This document shows positions 11,941-24,914 of a stretch of 64,000 bases of DNA, piece after piece. The stretch spans positions 9,875,217 through 9,939,216 of the forward strand of contig LNAC01000032.1 in NCBI GenBank assembly GCA_002007465.1, written 5' to 3'. Made by a program: the position numbers and the translations under genes. The stretch is from Ailurus styani. Lineage: Eukaryota > Chordata > Mammalia > Carnivora > Ailuridae. The stretch's first letter is position 1. Each line of letters opens with the position of its first letter. The notes beneath the pieces were generated by a model, which saw nothing but the letters and a program-made list of their open reading frames with translations, was not told the DNA's origin and searched no databases.

Positions 11941-12144
11941 GGCGCCTGAGTGGCTCAGTGGGTTAAAGCCTCTGCTTTCGGCTCAGGTCATGATCTCAGG
12001 GGCCTGGGATGGAGGCCCGCATCGGGCTCCCTGCTCAGCAGGGAGCCTGCTTCCCCCTCTCTCTCTCTGCCTGCCTCTCTGCCTCCTTGTGATCTCTCCC
12101 CCTCTGTGAAATAAATAAATAAATAAATCTTTTAAAAAAAAAAA
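11941..12144 (+). mobile_element. Young full-length SINEC
   Basis: Young-subfamily head and TGCCTCCTTGTGATCTC tail. Perfect 18-bp duplication AATGTGTGTCAGTCCTGG at 11923-11940 and 12145-12162. Confidence 0.96.
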
Positions 12145-12449
12145 AATGTGTGTCAGTCCTGGTCCAAAGTTTTGGCTAATGAAAACCCATGAGCAATGAG
12201 GCACCTAGTCATTACTGTGAGCTCTTTATCTTACTAGCATCATTACTGCCCAAAGAACCTGCACCGTGGGGAAGGGTACATAACCCGAAGTTCAAACCTG
12301 CTCCCACCACACAGACCATCAGAGAGAACAAAGCCTCCTGGCTTACAGTGTCCAAGTATAACCAGGGACCAATCTCTGGCAGAATTCTAAACTATGCAGA
12401 CACAATGGCAATCCTTAGAAAGTCAGGTCTTTTTTTAAAATACATATAA

Positions 12450-13271
12450 AAAATAAAACATTGATCAGTGACACCAGTAGCCACACTGCAAAGGAGACAA
12501 AAGTCACAGAAGATTTAGTCCAACTATAAAACCTGAACAGAATGCATGGAGCAGTTATTTTAGGTCTCTGAAAACCAAACAGTAGCAGACAGACTAGGGA
12601 AGACCAAAATCTGAAGTTCCACTGAGCTGGTGATAAGTTCAGCATCCCATCCAACCGCATGTATCTTTAACGGCACCAGAGAAGTGACTACCTGGCACAG
12701 ACAGAGAGTGCTCCCGGAAAAAATGCTCTAATTCTGGCCCAAGGACCAGAAGAGGGAATTCCTAGTGCTCAAAGAGCACGGATACCACCTTCTCCTCTCT
12801 CTCCTATCCTCTCACACTCCAGACCCCAAGAATCTGGAGGTAGCCTCCTATAATTTAAGCCTGTAGGAGCCAAAATCCTGAGGAACAGGCATTTCCTTCT
12901 CTGATCAGTGAAGCTATAGTCCACAGAGGGTGAGACCAAACCCCACTTTCTGCTCTCTACTCTCTTGACATCTGGCCCCAGACAAAGGCACAGTCATACA
13001 GTGTGCAGCAAAGCAAGTAACTACACCAAAGCTTTCTGGCCAGAGAACCAAAAAAGAGAATTCCCGAGAAACCAGAAAATACCAAGGAGTTCCAGAAAGG
13101 GAACCCATAGAGTTGTGTTCATAATACAATACACAGATGCTTGTTAGACTAGAACTAATCGAAAGTCCATCATCCAAGTCTCAGACCAAGCACTGGGTCA
13201 GAAAGCAGGTTAGAACTTGCAGCCTTAATCTAACCCAGATCAGGAGCCTACTAAAATAAAAATATCGACAT
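12450..13271 (+). mobile_element. Probable L1M 5' region
   Basis: Contains two diverged copies, about 300 bp apart, of a ttctggccm-ar-gaccaraa-agggaattcc motif (near 12733 and 13031). Such repeats are seen in 5' UTRs of old L1s. It is in line with L1 coding-like sequence at 13495-15000. Family assignment is inferred. Confidence 0.45.
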
Positions 13272-13285
13272 TCTCCATATGATTT

Positions 13286-13480
13286 TTTTTAAGATTTTAT
13301 TTATTTATTTGACACAGAGAGAGATCAGACCACAAGTAGGCAGAGAGGCAGGCAGAGAGAGAGGAGGAAGCAGGCTCCCCGCTGAGCAGAGAGCCAGATG
13401 CGGGCCTCGATCCCAGGACACTGAGATCATGACCTGAGCTGAAGGCAGAGGCTTAAACCCACTGAGCCACCCAGGCACCC
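13286..13480 (-). mobile_element. Young SINEC
   Basis: Perfect 14-bp duplication TCTCCATATGATTT at 13272-13285 and 13481-13494. Inserted in the L1M relic. Confidence 0.96.
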
Positions 13481-13494
13481 TCTCCATATGATTT

Positions 13495-15000
13495 AAACAG
13501 GACTCACAATCTCATAATATTCAAAATCTCCAGGATATAATCCAAAATTATTTGACATATAAAGAACCGTAAAAATTTCAATTCACAAGGGAAGTGATGA
13601 GTTGACACCAATATCAAGAAAACACAAATGTTGCCATTAACTGACAAAGACTTAGAAGCAGCTATTATTAAAATGTTCCAACAAGCAACGAGGATATTCT
13701 TAATACCAGTGGAAAAGAGAAAATCTTTGCAACGAAAAACAGACATAAAGAAAAAAACACATGGAAATTTTAAAAGTGAAAAATACAGCAGCCAAAATAA
13801 AAAAAAGTAACTGGGTGGATCCAAGAGCATGATGGTGATGACAGAGGAAAGAGTCAGTGAACTAAAAGATCAAAAGAAATTATCCCATTTGAACATGGAA
13901 AAATTTTATTTTTAATGAACAGAGCCTCAGGGACCAATGTGACAATAACGAACTACTGAGAGTAAAGAGGGAAATGACATAATAATAAAAAAACAGATCA
14001 ACTAAGATGATATATCACAATCTAAATTGTACATGTCTAACAACCGAGCTTCAAAAAACGAGAAGCAAAAAGTGACAAAAGTGAAAGAAGAGAAAAATCC
14101 ACAATATAGTTGGAAACAAAAATTAACATCCATTCATAATAAAAACTCTCAGTAAACTAGGAGAACATTTCTTCCACTTGTTAAGATCATCTACCAGGAG
14201 CGCCTGCATGACTCAGCCAGTTAAGCATCTGCCTTCGGCTCAGGTCATGATCCTAGAGGCCTGAGATCAAGCCCCACATCAGGCTCCCTACTTAATGGAC
14301 AGCCTGCTTCTCCCTCTCCCTCTGCCTCTCCCCACACCCCACACTCATGTTCTCTCTCTCTGCTCTCTCTCCACCGAATAAATGAAAAAATCTTAAAAAA
14401 AAAAAAAATCTACCAGAAGTCTACAGAAGTCATATTTAATTGTAAAAGACACAATGCTTTCTCCCTAAGATCAGGAACCAGACAAGGATATGGACATCTC
14501 TTTCAACATTCCTAATTCAACATCACACTGGAAGTCTTAGAATTCAACAAGGCAAGAAAAATAAATATAAAAAGCATACAGACAGGAAAAGAAATAAAAC
14601 TGTCCCCATTCAAAGATGACATAACTATCTATATAAAAATACAAAGGAAAAAACTCCCAGAACTAAAACATTGGGTTAGCAGAGTCACAAATACAAGGTC
14701 AATCCACAAAAGCCCACTGTATTTCTATATACTGGCAATATATAATTGGAACATAACACAAAAGCTATACCATTTACAATTACTCCTCCTCAAATTTAAG
14801 AGTATAAATGTAACAAAACATGTACAGCAGCTGTATGCTGAAAACTAAGAAACAATGATAAGTCAAATAAGATCTAAATAGAGAGACATCTTGTGTGCAT
14901 GGAGTGGAAAACTAAACATCAGAAAGATGTCAATTCTCCCCAGGTTCATTTATAAGTTTTAAGCGATTCCAACTGGGATTTTGTTTTTAGATATAAGAAA
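13495..15000 (+). mobile_element. L1M relic
   Basis: Segments resemble old L1 5'/ORF1-proximal sequence (13500-13900). Reverse-transcriptase-region L1 sequence follows at 14440-14990: ctccctaagatcaggaaccag, then aaagatgacataactatc. Interrupted by the SINE at 14198-14407. Stops throughout; not functional. Confidence 0.7.
14198..14407 (+). mobile_element. SINEC
   Basis: Diverged head aggagcgcctgcatgactcag and full CT-rich middle. Duplication ATCTACCAG at 14189-14197 and 14408-14416. Confidence 0.92.
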
Positions 15001-17243
15001 GTATGATTCTCAATTTTCAAAAAAAATAGAATTGGAGGAATCTTACAATTTTTCCTATCTTAAGGAGATAATTTTTCCTATTTCTACTCTAAAAGTAATT
15101 TATTCGGGACTGATGGTGAATCTCACCAAATGCATCTTAAGCATCTATAGAAGGAAAAATTTTTTGTATTTGACGTAATGGTTTGCTTTATTATTATATC
15201 AATAGCTTTTCCTATTATTTCATGATTTCTACCTCCCTGAACTAAACTAGTTGACCATGGTGGGTTATTCTTTTTTATACTACACAACTTGATAGTATTT
15301 GTTTTGCAAAGTTGCAGCCATTTTATATCTCTCACTGTGTACTGCTGGATATTTTAATTCAGGGTTTCCTTGCTGCCCTTTCTTCCCTTTCCTGTCTACC
15401 TGCCATTTCACTATTACTGCCTTATCATTACTGGCCAACAGATAATTTGTCTCAAAAATATAAATAGCCCTGCCATCTTCTTAATGAATAAAAAGGACCA
15501 GGTACCAAATATCTTAAAGGAATGTTCCCATCAAGTTGGGTTAGCAGGACAGCACCTTCTATTACAGATAAAAGCCTATGGAGCCTCCATTCAACACTGA
15601 TTAATGGGAACCACCATTTGTTGACAGCCTTTCTTGGGTCGGGCACCTTAGCTGCATCATCTCATTCATATGTCACACTGATCCTAGGAACTGGCTATTA
15701 ATATTCCCATTTTACGGATGGCGAAGTTATTTAAATCTTCCCTACAAACTAAAGTAGGAAAGGTTTAAATAATTTGAGCCAGTTAAAACAGATATTGAGG
15801 GGCAGAGCTGGACTATAAATATAGGCTTTCTGGTTCCAAAGTCCACTCTCTGCACAGCTACAAGGCTCACCGGGCAGGGCAAGGAGGAAGCGACAGCTTG
15901 GTAAAGGAGATAAAAGGGGTAAGATACCGGTCTGCACCACTGCCTCCCCACTGCAACACCGTGCCCTGTGCATCTATCTTTTCCATTTCGCTGTCCCTGA
16001 GTTGTATTCTGTATAATAAATCAGTAAATCTGAACAGAAACAAAAACAATCTAGCAGCATAGAGGAGAAAGAGGAAGAAGCAGATGAGATCAAAGTAAAG
16101 GGGGACAGATTTCAGAGAAAAGGCTAAAAAAAAAAATTTTAGCTTAAGGTTTTTAAAAATAAAAATATGAAGAATATGAAGACTTTCTCAGTATAAACTA
16201 AGAATTGGCAAAAGGACAAAATCAAAGGAAAAAATATGAGACTGGTCCCAAGCAGAATCCCATTACCATTTTACAAACATTGTACAATGTTAGATGTTTT
16301 CATCCACAGAGCTTATATTATTATAAGTATGCTAATTCTCTTATCAAAAGTAATTATGTCTTTATTAGAAACTATAGTAACCCATGTTATCAAGCACAGA
16401 CAGGAAAACAGAATGCTTCTTATTGAATTCTGTTGAATAAAGAAGTTCATTAAGAGATGTTTTATGTACCTTGAGAACTTCTTGGGATACACGCAACCTG
16501 TTAACAGTGATTATGCCAAAGGATTAAGAGACAAATTTGGGGGAAGGCAGCCCTAACTTTAAATTCTCTGCAAATAACATGTATTATCTTTTTTTTTAAC
16601 AACAACAACAAAAAAAGGATATGGTAATAAAACATCTCAGAGATTTTCATGGAATTAAAACATATACATAGAAAAATACTCAGCATCTAAACAACACTGA
16701 ATAGAAGTTAACCATTCTGTTGGATCAGCAGCTCCCAGAAAGAACTTCACATGAACACAATGAACTCCAGGACTTCTAAGTTGTACCAGTGAAAAACTAC
16801 TAAATGGTAATAAGTCACTCCACTAGATTATTAATCCTTCATGATGTTAAAACGCTACCTCTAAATAATAAAAACGAGCAAACAGAGCCAGCATGTTATA
16901 CAGTATGGTTTCTTAACCTCTCCTGTTAGGCTATAAGTGCTTACTTCTTCATTTTCAAATAAAGAGGACAAAAAAACAAAAAAAACCTGCCTGCTTACTC
17001 TAGAAGACCTATTAGACTCAAGGAAAACAAAGGAACAGAGTAACATTACAAAGTTCAGGAAAATGCCCTTTCAAGAAGATACAGGCTTGTTTTGCAAGTT
17101 CCAGAAATACTATAACTAGCAACTGTGTTGTTATATTGTGATTTTGTAGCTTTCAGACCTGGTTGTTTCTACTGTAAAACTTTCATCAAATAGAAGGATT
17201 AAGAGTTGTTAAAATCAATCAATTACTATTGAGTGTTCGACAT
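15001..17243. other. Intronic sequence, no recognised gene
   Basis: Mostly unique-looking. Several 60-75-codon frames (15370-16686) overlap on both strands and show no known domain. Confidence 0.4.
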
Positions 17244-17259
17244 ATAAAAAGCATTCCTG

Positions 17260-17471
17260 GGCACCTGGGTGGCTCAGTGTGTTAAACCCTCTGCTTTCGG
17301 CTCAGGTCATGATCTCAGCGTCCTGGGATCGAGGCCCACATCGGGCTCTCTGCTCAGCAGGGAGCCTGCTTCCTCCTCTCCCTGTCTCTCTGCCTGCCTC
17401 TCTGCCTACTTGTAATCTCTCTCTCTGTGTCAAATAAATAAATAAAATCTTTTAAAAAAAATAAAAATAAA
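17260..17471 (+). mobile_element. Young SINEC
   Basis: Perfect 16-bp duplication ATAAAAAGCATTCCTG at 17244-17259 and 17472-17487. Tail shows TGCCTACTTGTAATCTC. Confidence 0.96.
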
Positions 17472-17647
17472 ATAAAAAGCATTCCTGAGTGACAGTCTAC
17501 TGCATTTGAAAATACTTATTTTGGGTCCCAACTATGGTATTCCATGTAAAATTGCTATTCAATAGCTTTCGCCATTACTGATTTCTGTAACTATAAAGTA
17601 ATACCAAAATTAATTCTAACTAAAGGGCATTAAAAAACTGTCACCCA

Positions 17648-17734
17648 GCAGAGAGCCTGCTTCTCCCTCTCTCTCTGCCTACTTGTGATATCTCTCTCTC
17701 TCTGTGTGTCAAATAAATGAATAAAATCTTTAAG
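17648..17734 (+). mobile_element. 5'-truncated SINEC, first half of a tandem pair
   Basis: Only the 3' half is present, from gagagcctgcttctccc to aataaaatctttaag. It abuts the full SINE at 17735. The left outer duplication taaaaaactgtcaccca (17631-17647) lies directly at its truncated end. Confidence 0.92.
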
Positions 17735-17927
17735 AGGGGCACCTGGGTGGCTCAGAGGGTTAAAGCTTCTGCCTTCGGCTCAGGTCTCAAGGTCCTGGGA
17801 TCAGGCCCCACAAAGGGCTCACTGCTCAGCAGGGAGCCTGCTTCCTCCTCTCTCTCTGCCTGCCTCTCTGCCTACTTGTAATCTCTCTCTCTCTGTGTCA
17901 AATAAATAAATAAAATCTTTTAAAAAA
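17735..17927 (+). mobile_element. SINEC, second half of a tandem pair
   Basis: Head-to-tail element with a tRNA-like head. The outer duplication reappears at 17928-17944. No separate duplication is evident between the two halves. Confidence 0.93.
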
Positions 17928-17944
17928 TAAAAAACTGTCACCCA

Positions 17945-18359
17945 TATGTGGTTTTAAATTAGAAACAAATGCTTTATGACCTTAGAAAACTATTTTCTCA
18001 AAATGTTTTTCAAAAAATCTTCTGCAAATATTTTAGCAGGATGCAGTAATCAGGGAATACTACGCAAGAGAAAGTAAAAGCAAACCCCAGGATGATATGA
18101 AATAAATACCCACCAACCCTCTCCCCCCAAAAAACTTCAAAACAGAGATAGAGACCAACTAATCCAGATTGAAAAGATCAGAAGACCTGAAAGAGACTTC
18201 TTACAGAAACATGAAAACAACTGACAGAATACCAAGTATCTTTAAATATACTAAAAAGAGATTTAAGAAACCAAAGGAAGGGTTGGGGTAAACTAAAAAT
18301 AAGTACACAAAGAGCTAAGTAAAGGATCTGCATGGGAAATAAAAAGTAATCACAATATA
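17945..18359. other. Intronic sequence, no recognised feature
   Basis: A-rich plus strand without a recognised repeat or gene. Confidence 0.35.
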
Positions 18360-18570
18360 GTAATAATAAGTAACACATGTAATGCCTATTATGTGTCGCT
18401 CTTCTAATTACTTTACAGATGTTAACTCTTAACAACCCTATGAGGTAGGTACTATTTATATACTCACTTTACAGATGAGAAAACTGAAACATACAGATGA
18501 TAAATGACTTGGCCAAGGTCATACGTCTATTAAGTGGCAAGCAGGCTACATGACTATTGTCAAAACCACT
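18360..18570 (+). mobile_element. MIR
   Basis: Clear MIR core: ccctatgaggtaggtacta, then ctttacagatgagaaaactg, then cttggccaaggtcatac. Confidence 0.9.
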
Positions 18571-18744
18571 TAAAAAAATCAGAAGATAAGCATATGGCAG
18601 GCAAGGGGTAAAACAACTAAATCCTCTTCTTGCATTTCCAGGAGAGAAACCTAGAGAGAAGGCCTGAGCCAAATCATCAGGACATAGCAATATAATCATG
18701 TTACTTAGAGATACAGAATTAAATGACAAAATAATCTATTTAAA

Positions 18745-19005
18745 ATGTTGAAATAAAGATAAGTAAGTTCTGAGGATGTAATGTACACGATGATACTGTA
18801 TTGTGTATCTGAAAGTTGCTAGGAGCATAAATCCAAAAGTCCTCATCACAAGGAAATAAAAATTTATAACTAGCGAGGTAATTGGTATTAACTAAACTTA
18901 CTGTGGTAATCACGTTGCAATATATACATATATCATTTAACTTGATATGCCTTAAACTTATACAAAGTTAAGTCAATTACTTCTCAGTAAAACTGGAAAA
19001 AAATG
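18745..19005 (+). mobile_element. L1 3' UTR fragment
   Basis: Contains atactgtattgtgtatctg, gaaagttgctaggagc, cctcatcacaaggaaa and caatatatacatatatc in the order found in old L1 3' UTRs. Confidence 0.75.
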
Positions 19006-20367
19006 TTGAAAGAAATTACGTGGTATAAGGATTATAGAATATTTGACTCTAAGCATGTCTTTTCAAGGATCAAAATCATATTCCCTATAATGCACAGTGC
19101 ATATATACGAAGGCTCATCTCCTACAGTCAGTATTTTAAGTTGAATGCCATTTGCTAGCTCCATGAAGAATCCATCTAAAAGACAAGTTGTTTTCTTCTT
19201 CTGAGTTAAAACATTACACCAATTAATATAGAATTAGGACAACGTATTTATACTTCCTGCTAATAGTGTGACTGAACAAATTACTCTCCACCCCACAACT
19301 GAATATCCCAAGTGGCAAAACACACAGCCCTCCTTTTTAGCCTCTTCCCTGGGGGACATCACCCTTCTGGTGAACTAGGCTTCACAGACTGGCATCAATA
19401 ACAACAATTAGACTGACTGCCCCTTTCTTTCACATTGATCTTACTTCCATCCTAACACCTGTTGTATTCAGTGACTTACCCCTTACAGGGAATATGTCTA
19501 CACATTTATCATTATTTGATTGTTTTGAGATTATACTCAGAAGGCCATGTTATTTACAACAGGACAACATCCAGAACCTAATCATCAAATCTTCCTGAAT
19601 TTTAAATAAACAAAGACTTCTTGCTTCCAATGGCAAATACTAGCCATCTGAAGTGTATCGAAGTTAAGTTCCAAACGTTTTTCTTTTTACCCCTCTTGAT
19701 CAAGGAACTCTTTTTAGAAAGAAATCTAGAGCAGTCTTCAGTATTTAAAACAGAAAAAAGAGCAGCTGTGAGTGAGGCAGAAGCAGGGAGGTGGAACCAT
19801 TCCCACTTGTGCCCAACTCTATAGGTATCTTTCAAAGCAATTAAGCTTAAATAATCAGATGCCCTCCCACCCTCCATTCGAACTTCACCTTTCTTCAAGG
19901 GTACAGGATAATAATAACTGATTTTAAATACCATCTGTCCCTCAGTGGGAACTGACACTTCTAAGCCCTTTAGCAATTACTACCTCTACGATTCACTGAA
20001 TCTATTCCATTGTGGTCTCTACTGTTGATTCGATTCTCAGGTAAACTCTGAACAAACTAAAAGCAGTAAAAATTTTTTAAAGGAACCATATTTCAAAACC
20101 CTTCTACTCCATCCTCACCTCATGGTGGGCAGAGTGAAAGAACCCAAGATAATATATAAAGACCAACATTTAAATACCTCTTAAGTATTCATAGAAAATT
20201 ATTTTTTCATATCTATTCTGAGAAGTAATAAGCTATGTAGTAATTAACCAAGATTTAAAGATAATCATGCTTGATTCTACTTCGGCAAAGAACACTTTCA
20301 ACAAGATTATGAACATACTTCTGGAAAAACACAACACACTTAACATATTTCAAACTACCTGGTTTCC
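19006..20367. other. Intronic sequence, no recognised gene
   Basis: Unique-looking. The 124-codon minus-strand frame at 19602-19976 has no recognisable domain and overlaps a plus-strand frame. Confidence 0.4.
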
Positions 20368-20557
20368 TTTTTTTTTTTTTTTAAGATTTTATTTATTCAT
20401 TTGAGAGAGAACAAGAGTGAAAGAAATCACAGAGGGAGAGGGAAAAGCAGACTTCCTGCTGAGCAGGGAGCCCAATGCTGGGCGAGATCCCAGGACCCTG
20501 AGATCATGACCTGAGCCAAAGGCAGACGCTTAACCAACTGAGGCATCCAGGTGCCGC
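20368..20557 (-). mobile_element. SINEC
   Basis: T tract, aagattttatttattcatttg and terminal gaggcatccaggtgccgc. Flanking actacctggt/actacttggt is a decayed duplication. Confidence 0.9.
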
Positions 20558-21942
20558 AGACTACTTGGTATTCTAAAGAAGCTTACAATGCACTGGGGAT
20601 CAACTCTGTCCCACTTAATTTTTCTCCCAACTATATTTTCAATGTAGCCATCATTGACTAACATTTTGAAATTTCACACATTTATTGAAAAGTAGCTATC
20701 CAACTAGGCTTCTACTTTCCTCAGAGGATCTCAGAGTGCTTTATGGTTGGTTCATGAAACCTACATCCAATTCCAACTTTCCAATAAGAGGACTAATAGG
20801 ATTGTTCTCATTAAATAAACAGGGGAGCTATCTCACGGAACGGCTTAATCAGTTAAAGACTTGTATTTCAACATATATGGGGGTTCAAGTAAACGGAGGA
20901 ACTAAAGTATTCGTTAAAAACACCTCTCACCTGTATAAGGACACCCACCTTCCTCTTACTTGCTGAGGCCATGAAGCAACCTGGTCGTGGCTTTCAAAAA
21001 TTACTGATGGCATCAAGAACATCCCTACATCTCCTAACAACTTTTGATGGCTTAACAGTGTTCCTTCCCTAACCCACAATATCGCTTTTTCTTCTCCCAT
21101 TCATTACCAGACTAGGACCGCCCAAAGCCACAAGTGACAGACTACCCATTCAGACTTGTGAACGCTTAACTGGGTAATCTTTCCCTCCTCATCTCTGCAA
21201 AATGTACCAATAACCCAACTAAATTAAGCTTAGAGTTCCCCCAAATACACTTTCCTTTCCTTACCACAACCTGATCTATCTGCTGCTGACACTCCCCTTT
21301 ACATCTCAGTTCGCAGAAGCTTTACCTACCCCTTCAGGTCTATGTCAAATGTTACCCTCTCCATATAGTGCCCACACCACACCCCATCGCACCCCCAAAC
21401 CTAACAGGTCATATGTGCTTATTTGGTACTTGTGCAAGAGCACTTTGTGTCACTGCTTTATTCTCTAACTATTTAACAGCACCAAAGCACTGTCTATTGA
21501 TTACCTATTATAACTAGCTATAAACTTTGAGTTTTCATCCCAAGAGAACATATTTTTTCTTTAGCACCAACAAAAAGGCCTACCAGGTTTAGGAGGTGAC
21601 AGGAGATAGTGTGGTTCTCAGTCCTATCTACATTATTAGAATCATCCGGTAAGATTTTCTTTAAAAATGTTCATGCTATTTCCTACTTCAAATTTAATCA
21701 GTATCTCTGAGGACTGGCTATGTTGATGATTCTTACTTATTTCCAGGATTGTGAATCACTGGAGAGCAAAAAAGTACCAACAGGGTTAAGATATCTGTGT
21801 TTTCATTTCACTGCTAGAACAAGTCATTTCCTATTTTATTCTTCTTATCTAGTTAATCCTAACATCTCCCACCCCATTTTAGGTTCTACTGATCTGTCAA
21901 ACTACCAAAACAGCTTCCTACTGGTCTCCCTACCTGGACCAC
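20558..21942. other. Intronic sequence, possible L2 fragment
   Basis: About 21280-21540 has L2-like ctacccct-tcaggtctatgtc and a cctctccatatagtgccc block. The rest is not recognised. A 93-codon frame at 20685-20966 has no known domain. Confidence 0.35.
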
Positions 21943-22086
21943 CTCTTGCTTTCAGCTCAGATGGTGATCTTAGGGTGGTGAGATCAAGCCTCAGGTTGGA
22001 TTCCACGCTCAGCTCAGAGTCAGCTTCAGATTATCTCCTCTCTCCCTCTGCCCCTCCCACTTGTGCTCTCTCTTTAAAATAAATAG
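21943..22086 (+). mobile_element. Old truncated SINEC
   Basis: Lacks the first part of the head. It starts near tcttgctttcagctcag and runs through the CT-rich middle to ctttaaaataaata, where the next SINE begins. Confidence 0.75.
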
Positions 22087-22297
22087 GGCGCCTGGGTGGC
22101 TCAGTCAGTTGAGCATCTGCCTTCAGCTCAGGTCATGATCCCAGGGTCCTGGGACAGAGTCCCAGATCAGGCTCCCTGCCCAGCAGGGGAGCCTGCTTCT
22201 TCCCCTCCCTGCTGCTCCCCCTGCTTGTGCTGTCAAGTAAATAAATAAAATGTTTTTAAAAATTAATAAAATAAAGAAATAAATCTTTTTAAAAAAA
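22087..22297 (+). mobile_element. SINEC inserted in the tail of the previous SINE
   Basis: Full head gcgcctgggtggctcagtc. After its own tail, a second AAATAAATCTTTTTAAAA stretch follows, which fits the displaced tail of the older element. Confidence 0.85.
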
Positions 22298-22362
22298 GCT
22301 TATGGGATACAGTTAAAGTGAAGTTTAGAGCTATAAATTCATATATTAAAAAGGAAGAAAGA

Positions 22363-22549
22363 GGGCATCTGGGTGGCTCAGTCGGTTAAGCAACAGACTC
22401 TTGGTTTTGGCTGGAGTCATGATCTCAGGGTCAAGAGACTGAGCCCAGCACTGGGCTCTGCACTCAGTGCAGAGTACTTGAGATTCTTGCTCTCCCTCTC
22501 CTCTGTCCCTCCTCCCCTTCAAAAATGATAAAATTAGTACTTAAAAAAC
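22363..22549 (+). mobile_element. Older SINEC in L1
   Basis: Head gggcatctgggtggctcagtc, then tggagtcatgatctcaggg, short CT middle. Splits the L1 at the aaaaaggaagaaag/ttaaaaagatctc junction. Confidence 0.88.
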
Positions 22550-23516
22550 ATTAAACTAAAAAATAATAAATTAAAAAGATCTCAAATTAATAACACTAAC
22601 TTTACACCTCAGGGAACTAAAAGAACAAACTAAAGCTAAAGCTAGCAGAAGAAAGGAAATGACAAAGAGTACAAGAAATTAATAAAAACAGAAAAACAAT
22701 GAGAGCAGTGGGGGGGAAATCAATGCAACCAATAGTTTAATTTTTTAAAACATCAACAAAACTGATAAACTCTTAGCTAAATTAAGAAAAAAAGAGAGGA
22801 TTCAATTCACCAAAAAAAGAGGGTAAATTCCCAGTTCATTCATTCTATGAAGCCAGTGCTACCCTGACACCAAAGTCAGACAAAAACACATCACAACAAA
22901 ACTACAGACCAACATCCCAGATAAATGCTGATGAAAAAATCCTCAACAAAATAGTAGCAAACCAAATTCAACAACATATTTAAAAAATTATACCCCATGG
23001 TGACATGGGTTCCTGGAATTCAAGGATGGTTCAACATGCAAAAAGTCATCTGGTCAGCATGTAAAAATCACCACTATATTAATAGAATGAAGGATAAAAG
23101 TCTCAGTCATCTCAATTGACGCCGGAAAAGCATCTGACAAGACTCAACATTCTTTCAGGATAAAAACACTTGTTAGGAACAGAAGAAACTACCTCAACAT
23201 AATAAAAGCTGAAAGCTAACATCAGTCAATGGTGAAAGAGTGAAAACTTTTCCTCTAAGACCAGGAACAATATACGGATGCCCATTCTCACCACTTGTAT
23301 TTGACATAGTATTGGAATTCTTAGCCAGAGCAATTAAGCAAGAAAAGTAAAAGGTATCCAACTAAAAAGGAAAAGCAAAGTTATCTTAGTTCACAAATGA
23401 CATGACCTTATATGTAGAAAACTTCTTAAAGATTCTAACATGAAAACCCATTTGAACAAATAAACAAAATAAGTAGTTGAAGGACACAAAATCAACTTGC
23501 AATAATTGTGTTTCTA

Positions 23517-23719
23517 GGGCGCCTGGGTGGCTCAGTGGGTTAAAGCCTCTGCTTTCGGCTCAGGTCATGATCTCAGGGTCCTGGGATCGAGGCCCGCCTT
23601 GGGCTCCCTGCTCAGCGGGGAGCCTGCTTCCCCCTCTCTCTCTCTCTCTGCCTGCCTCTCTGCCTCCTTGTGATCTCTCTCCCTCTGTGAAATAAATAAA
23701 ATCTTTAAAAAATAATAAT
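23517..23719 (+). mobile_element. Young SINEC in L1
   Basis: Young-subfamily sequence with perfect 16-bp duplication AATAATTGTGTTTCTA at 23501-23516 and 23720-23735. Confidence 0.96.
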
Positions 23720-24084
23720 AATAATTGTGTTTCTATACACTAACAATGAGCAATCTGAAAAGGAAATTAAAACAATTTCATTTATAATAACATCAAAAAG
23801 AATACGTAGAAATAAATCTAATAAAGATGAGGGACTTAGGCCCCCAAAATTAAAAGAAATTAAAATCACCTGCAAATGGAAACCAGTCCCATGTTTATAG
23901 ACTGAAAGACTCAATACTGTTAAAATGTCAGTACTACCCAAAGCAACATACAGACTCAACACAATCGCTCTCAAAATCCCAAAGACTTATTTTTCAGAAA
24001 TTCAAAAAATCATCCTAAAATTCACATGGAATCTAAAGGGTCCCCAAATAGCCAAAACAATTGTTTTTAAAAAGAACAAGCTTA

Positions 24085-24246
24085 GGGCGACTGGGTGGTT
24101 CAGTCGGTTAAGCCGCTGCCTGTGACCCAGGTCATGACCCCAGGGTCTTGGGATCGAGTCCCGCATCAGGCTCCCTGCTCCGCAGAGAGCCTGCTTCTCC
24201 TTCTCCCTCTGGCCTGCCACCCTGCCTACTTGTACTATCTCTCTGT

Positions 24247-24276
<30 letters not shown>
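24085..24276 (+). mobile_element. SINEC with a long pure A tail, in L1
   Basis: Tail is a run of 34 A (24248-24281, partly shared with the target). Duplication AAAAAGAACAAGCTTA at 24069-24084 reappears with one change at 24277-24292. Confidence 0.94.
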
Positions 24277-24285
<9 letters not shown>

Positions 24286-24729
24286 AAACTTAAACTTAGA
24301 AGACTGACACTTCTTGATCTCAAACATACTACAAAGTTACAATAAGCAAAACAGTATGGTATTGCCATAAAGATAAATATATAAACTACTGGAATAGAAT
24401 GGAGTCCAGAAATAAACCCTCATATACATAGTCAAATGACCTTAGTGGAGTCCCAAGACCACTCAATAAGGGAAGGACAGTGCCTTCAATAAATGGTGTT
24501 AGATATCCACTAGCAAACTAGATATCCACAAGCAAAAGACTGAAGTTAGACCTTTATCTTATACCACATACAAAAATAAATTTAAAATGGATTAAAGACC
24601 TAAAGCCATAAGACACAGGGGGAAAACTTCATGACATTACATACAATGATTTCTTGGATGTGACACTAAAAAGAACAGGTAACAAAACCAAAAAATAAAG
24701 TGGGACTATATCAAACCACTAAGACTTTT

Positions 24730-24914
24730 AAGATTTTTATTTATTTATTTGAGATAGAGAGAGAGAGAGATCACGAGGAGGGGGAGGGGCAGGAGAAGCA
24801 GGCTCCCCACTGAGCAAGGAGCCCAACATGGGGCTTGATCCCAGGACCCTGGAATCATGACCTAAGCCAAAGGCAGACACTTAACTGACTGAGCCACCCA
24901 GACACTCCAAACAT
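24730..24914 (-). mobile_element. SINEC in L1
   Basis: Antisense element ending gagccacccagacactcc. Duplication TAAGACTTTT at 24720-24729 and 24915-24924. Confidence 0.92.
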
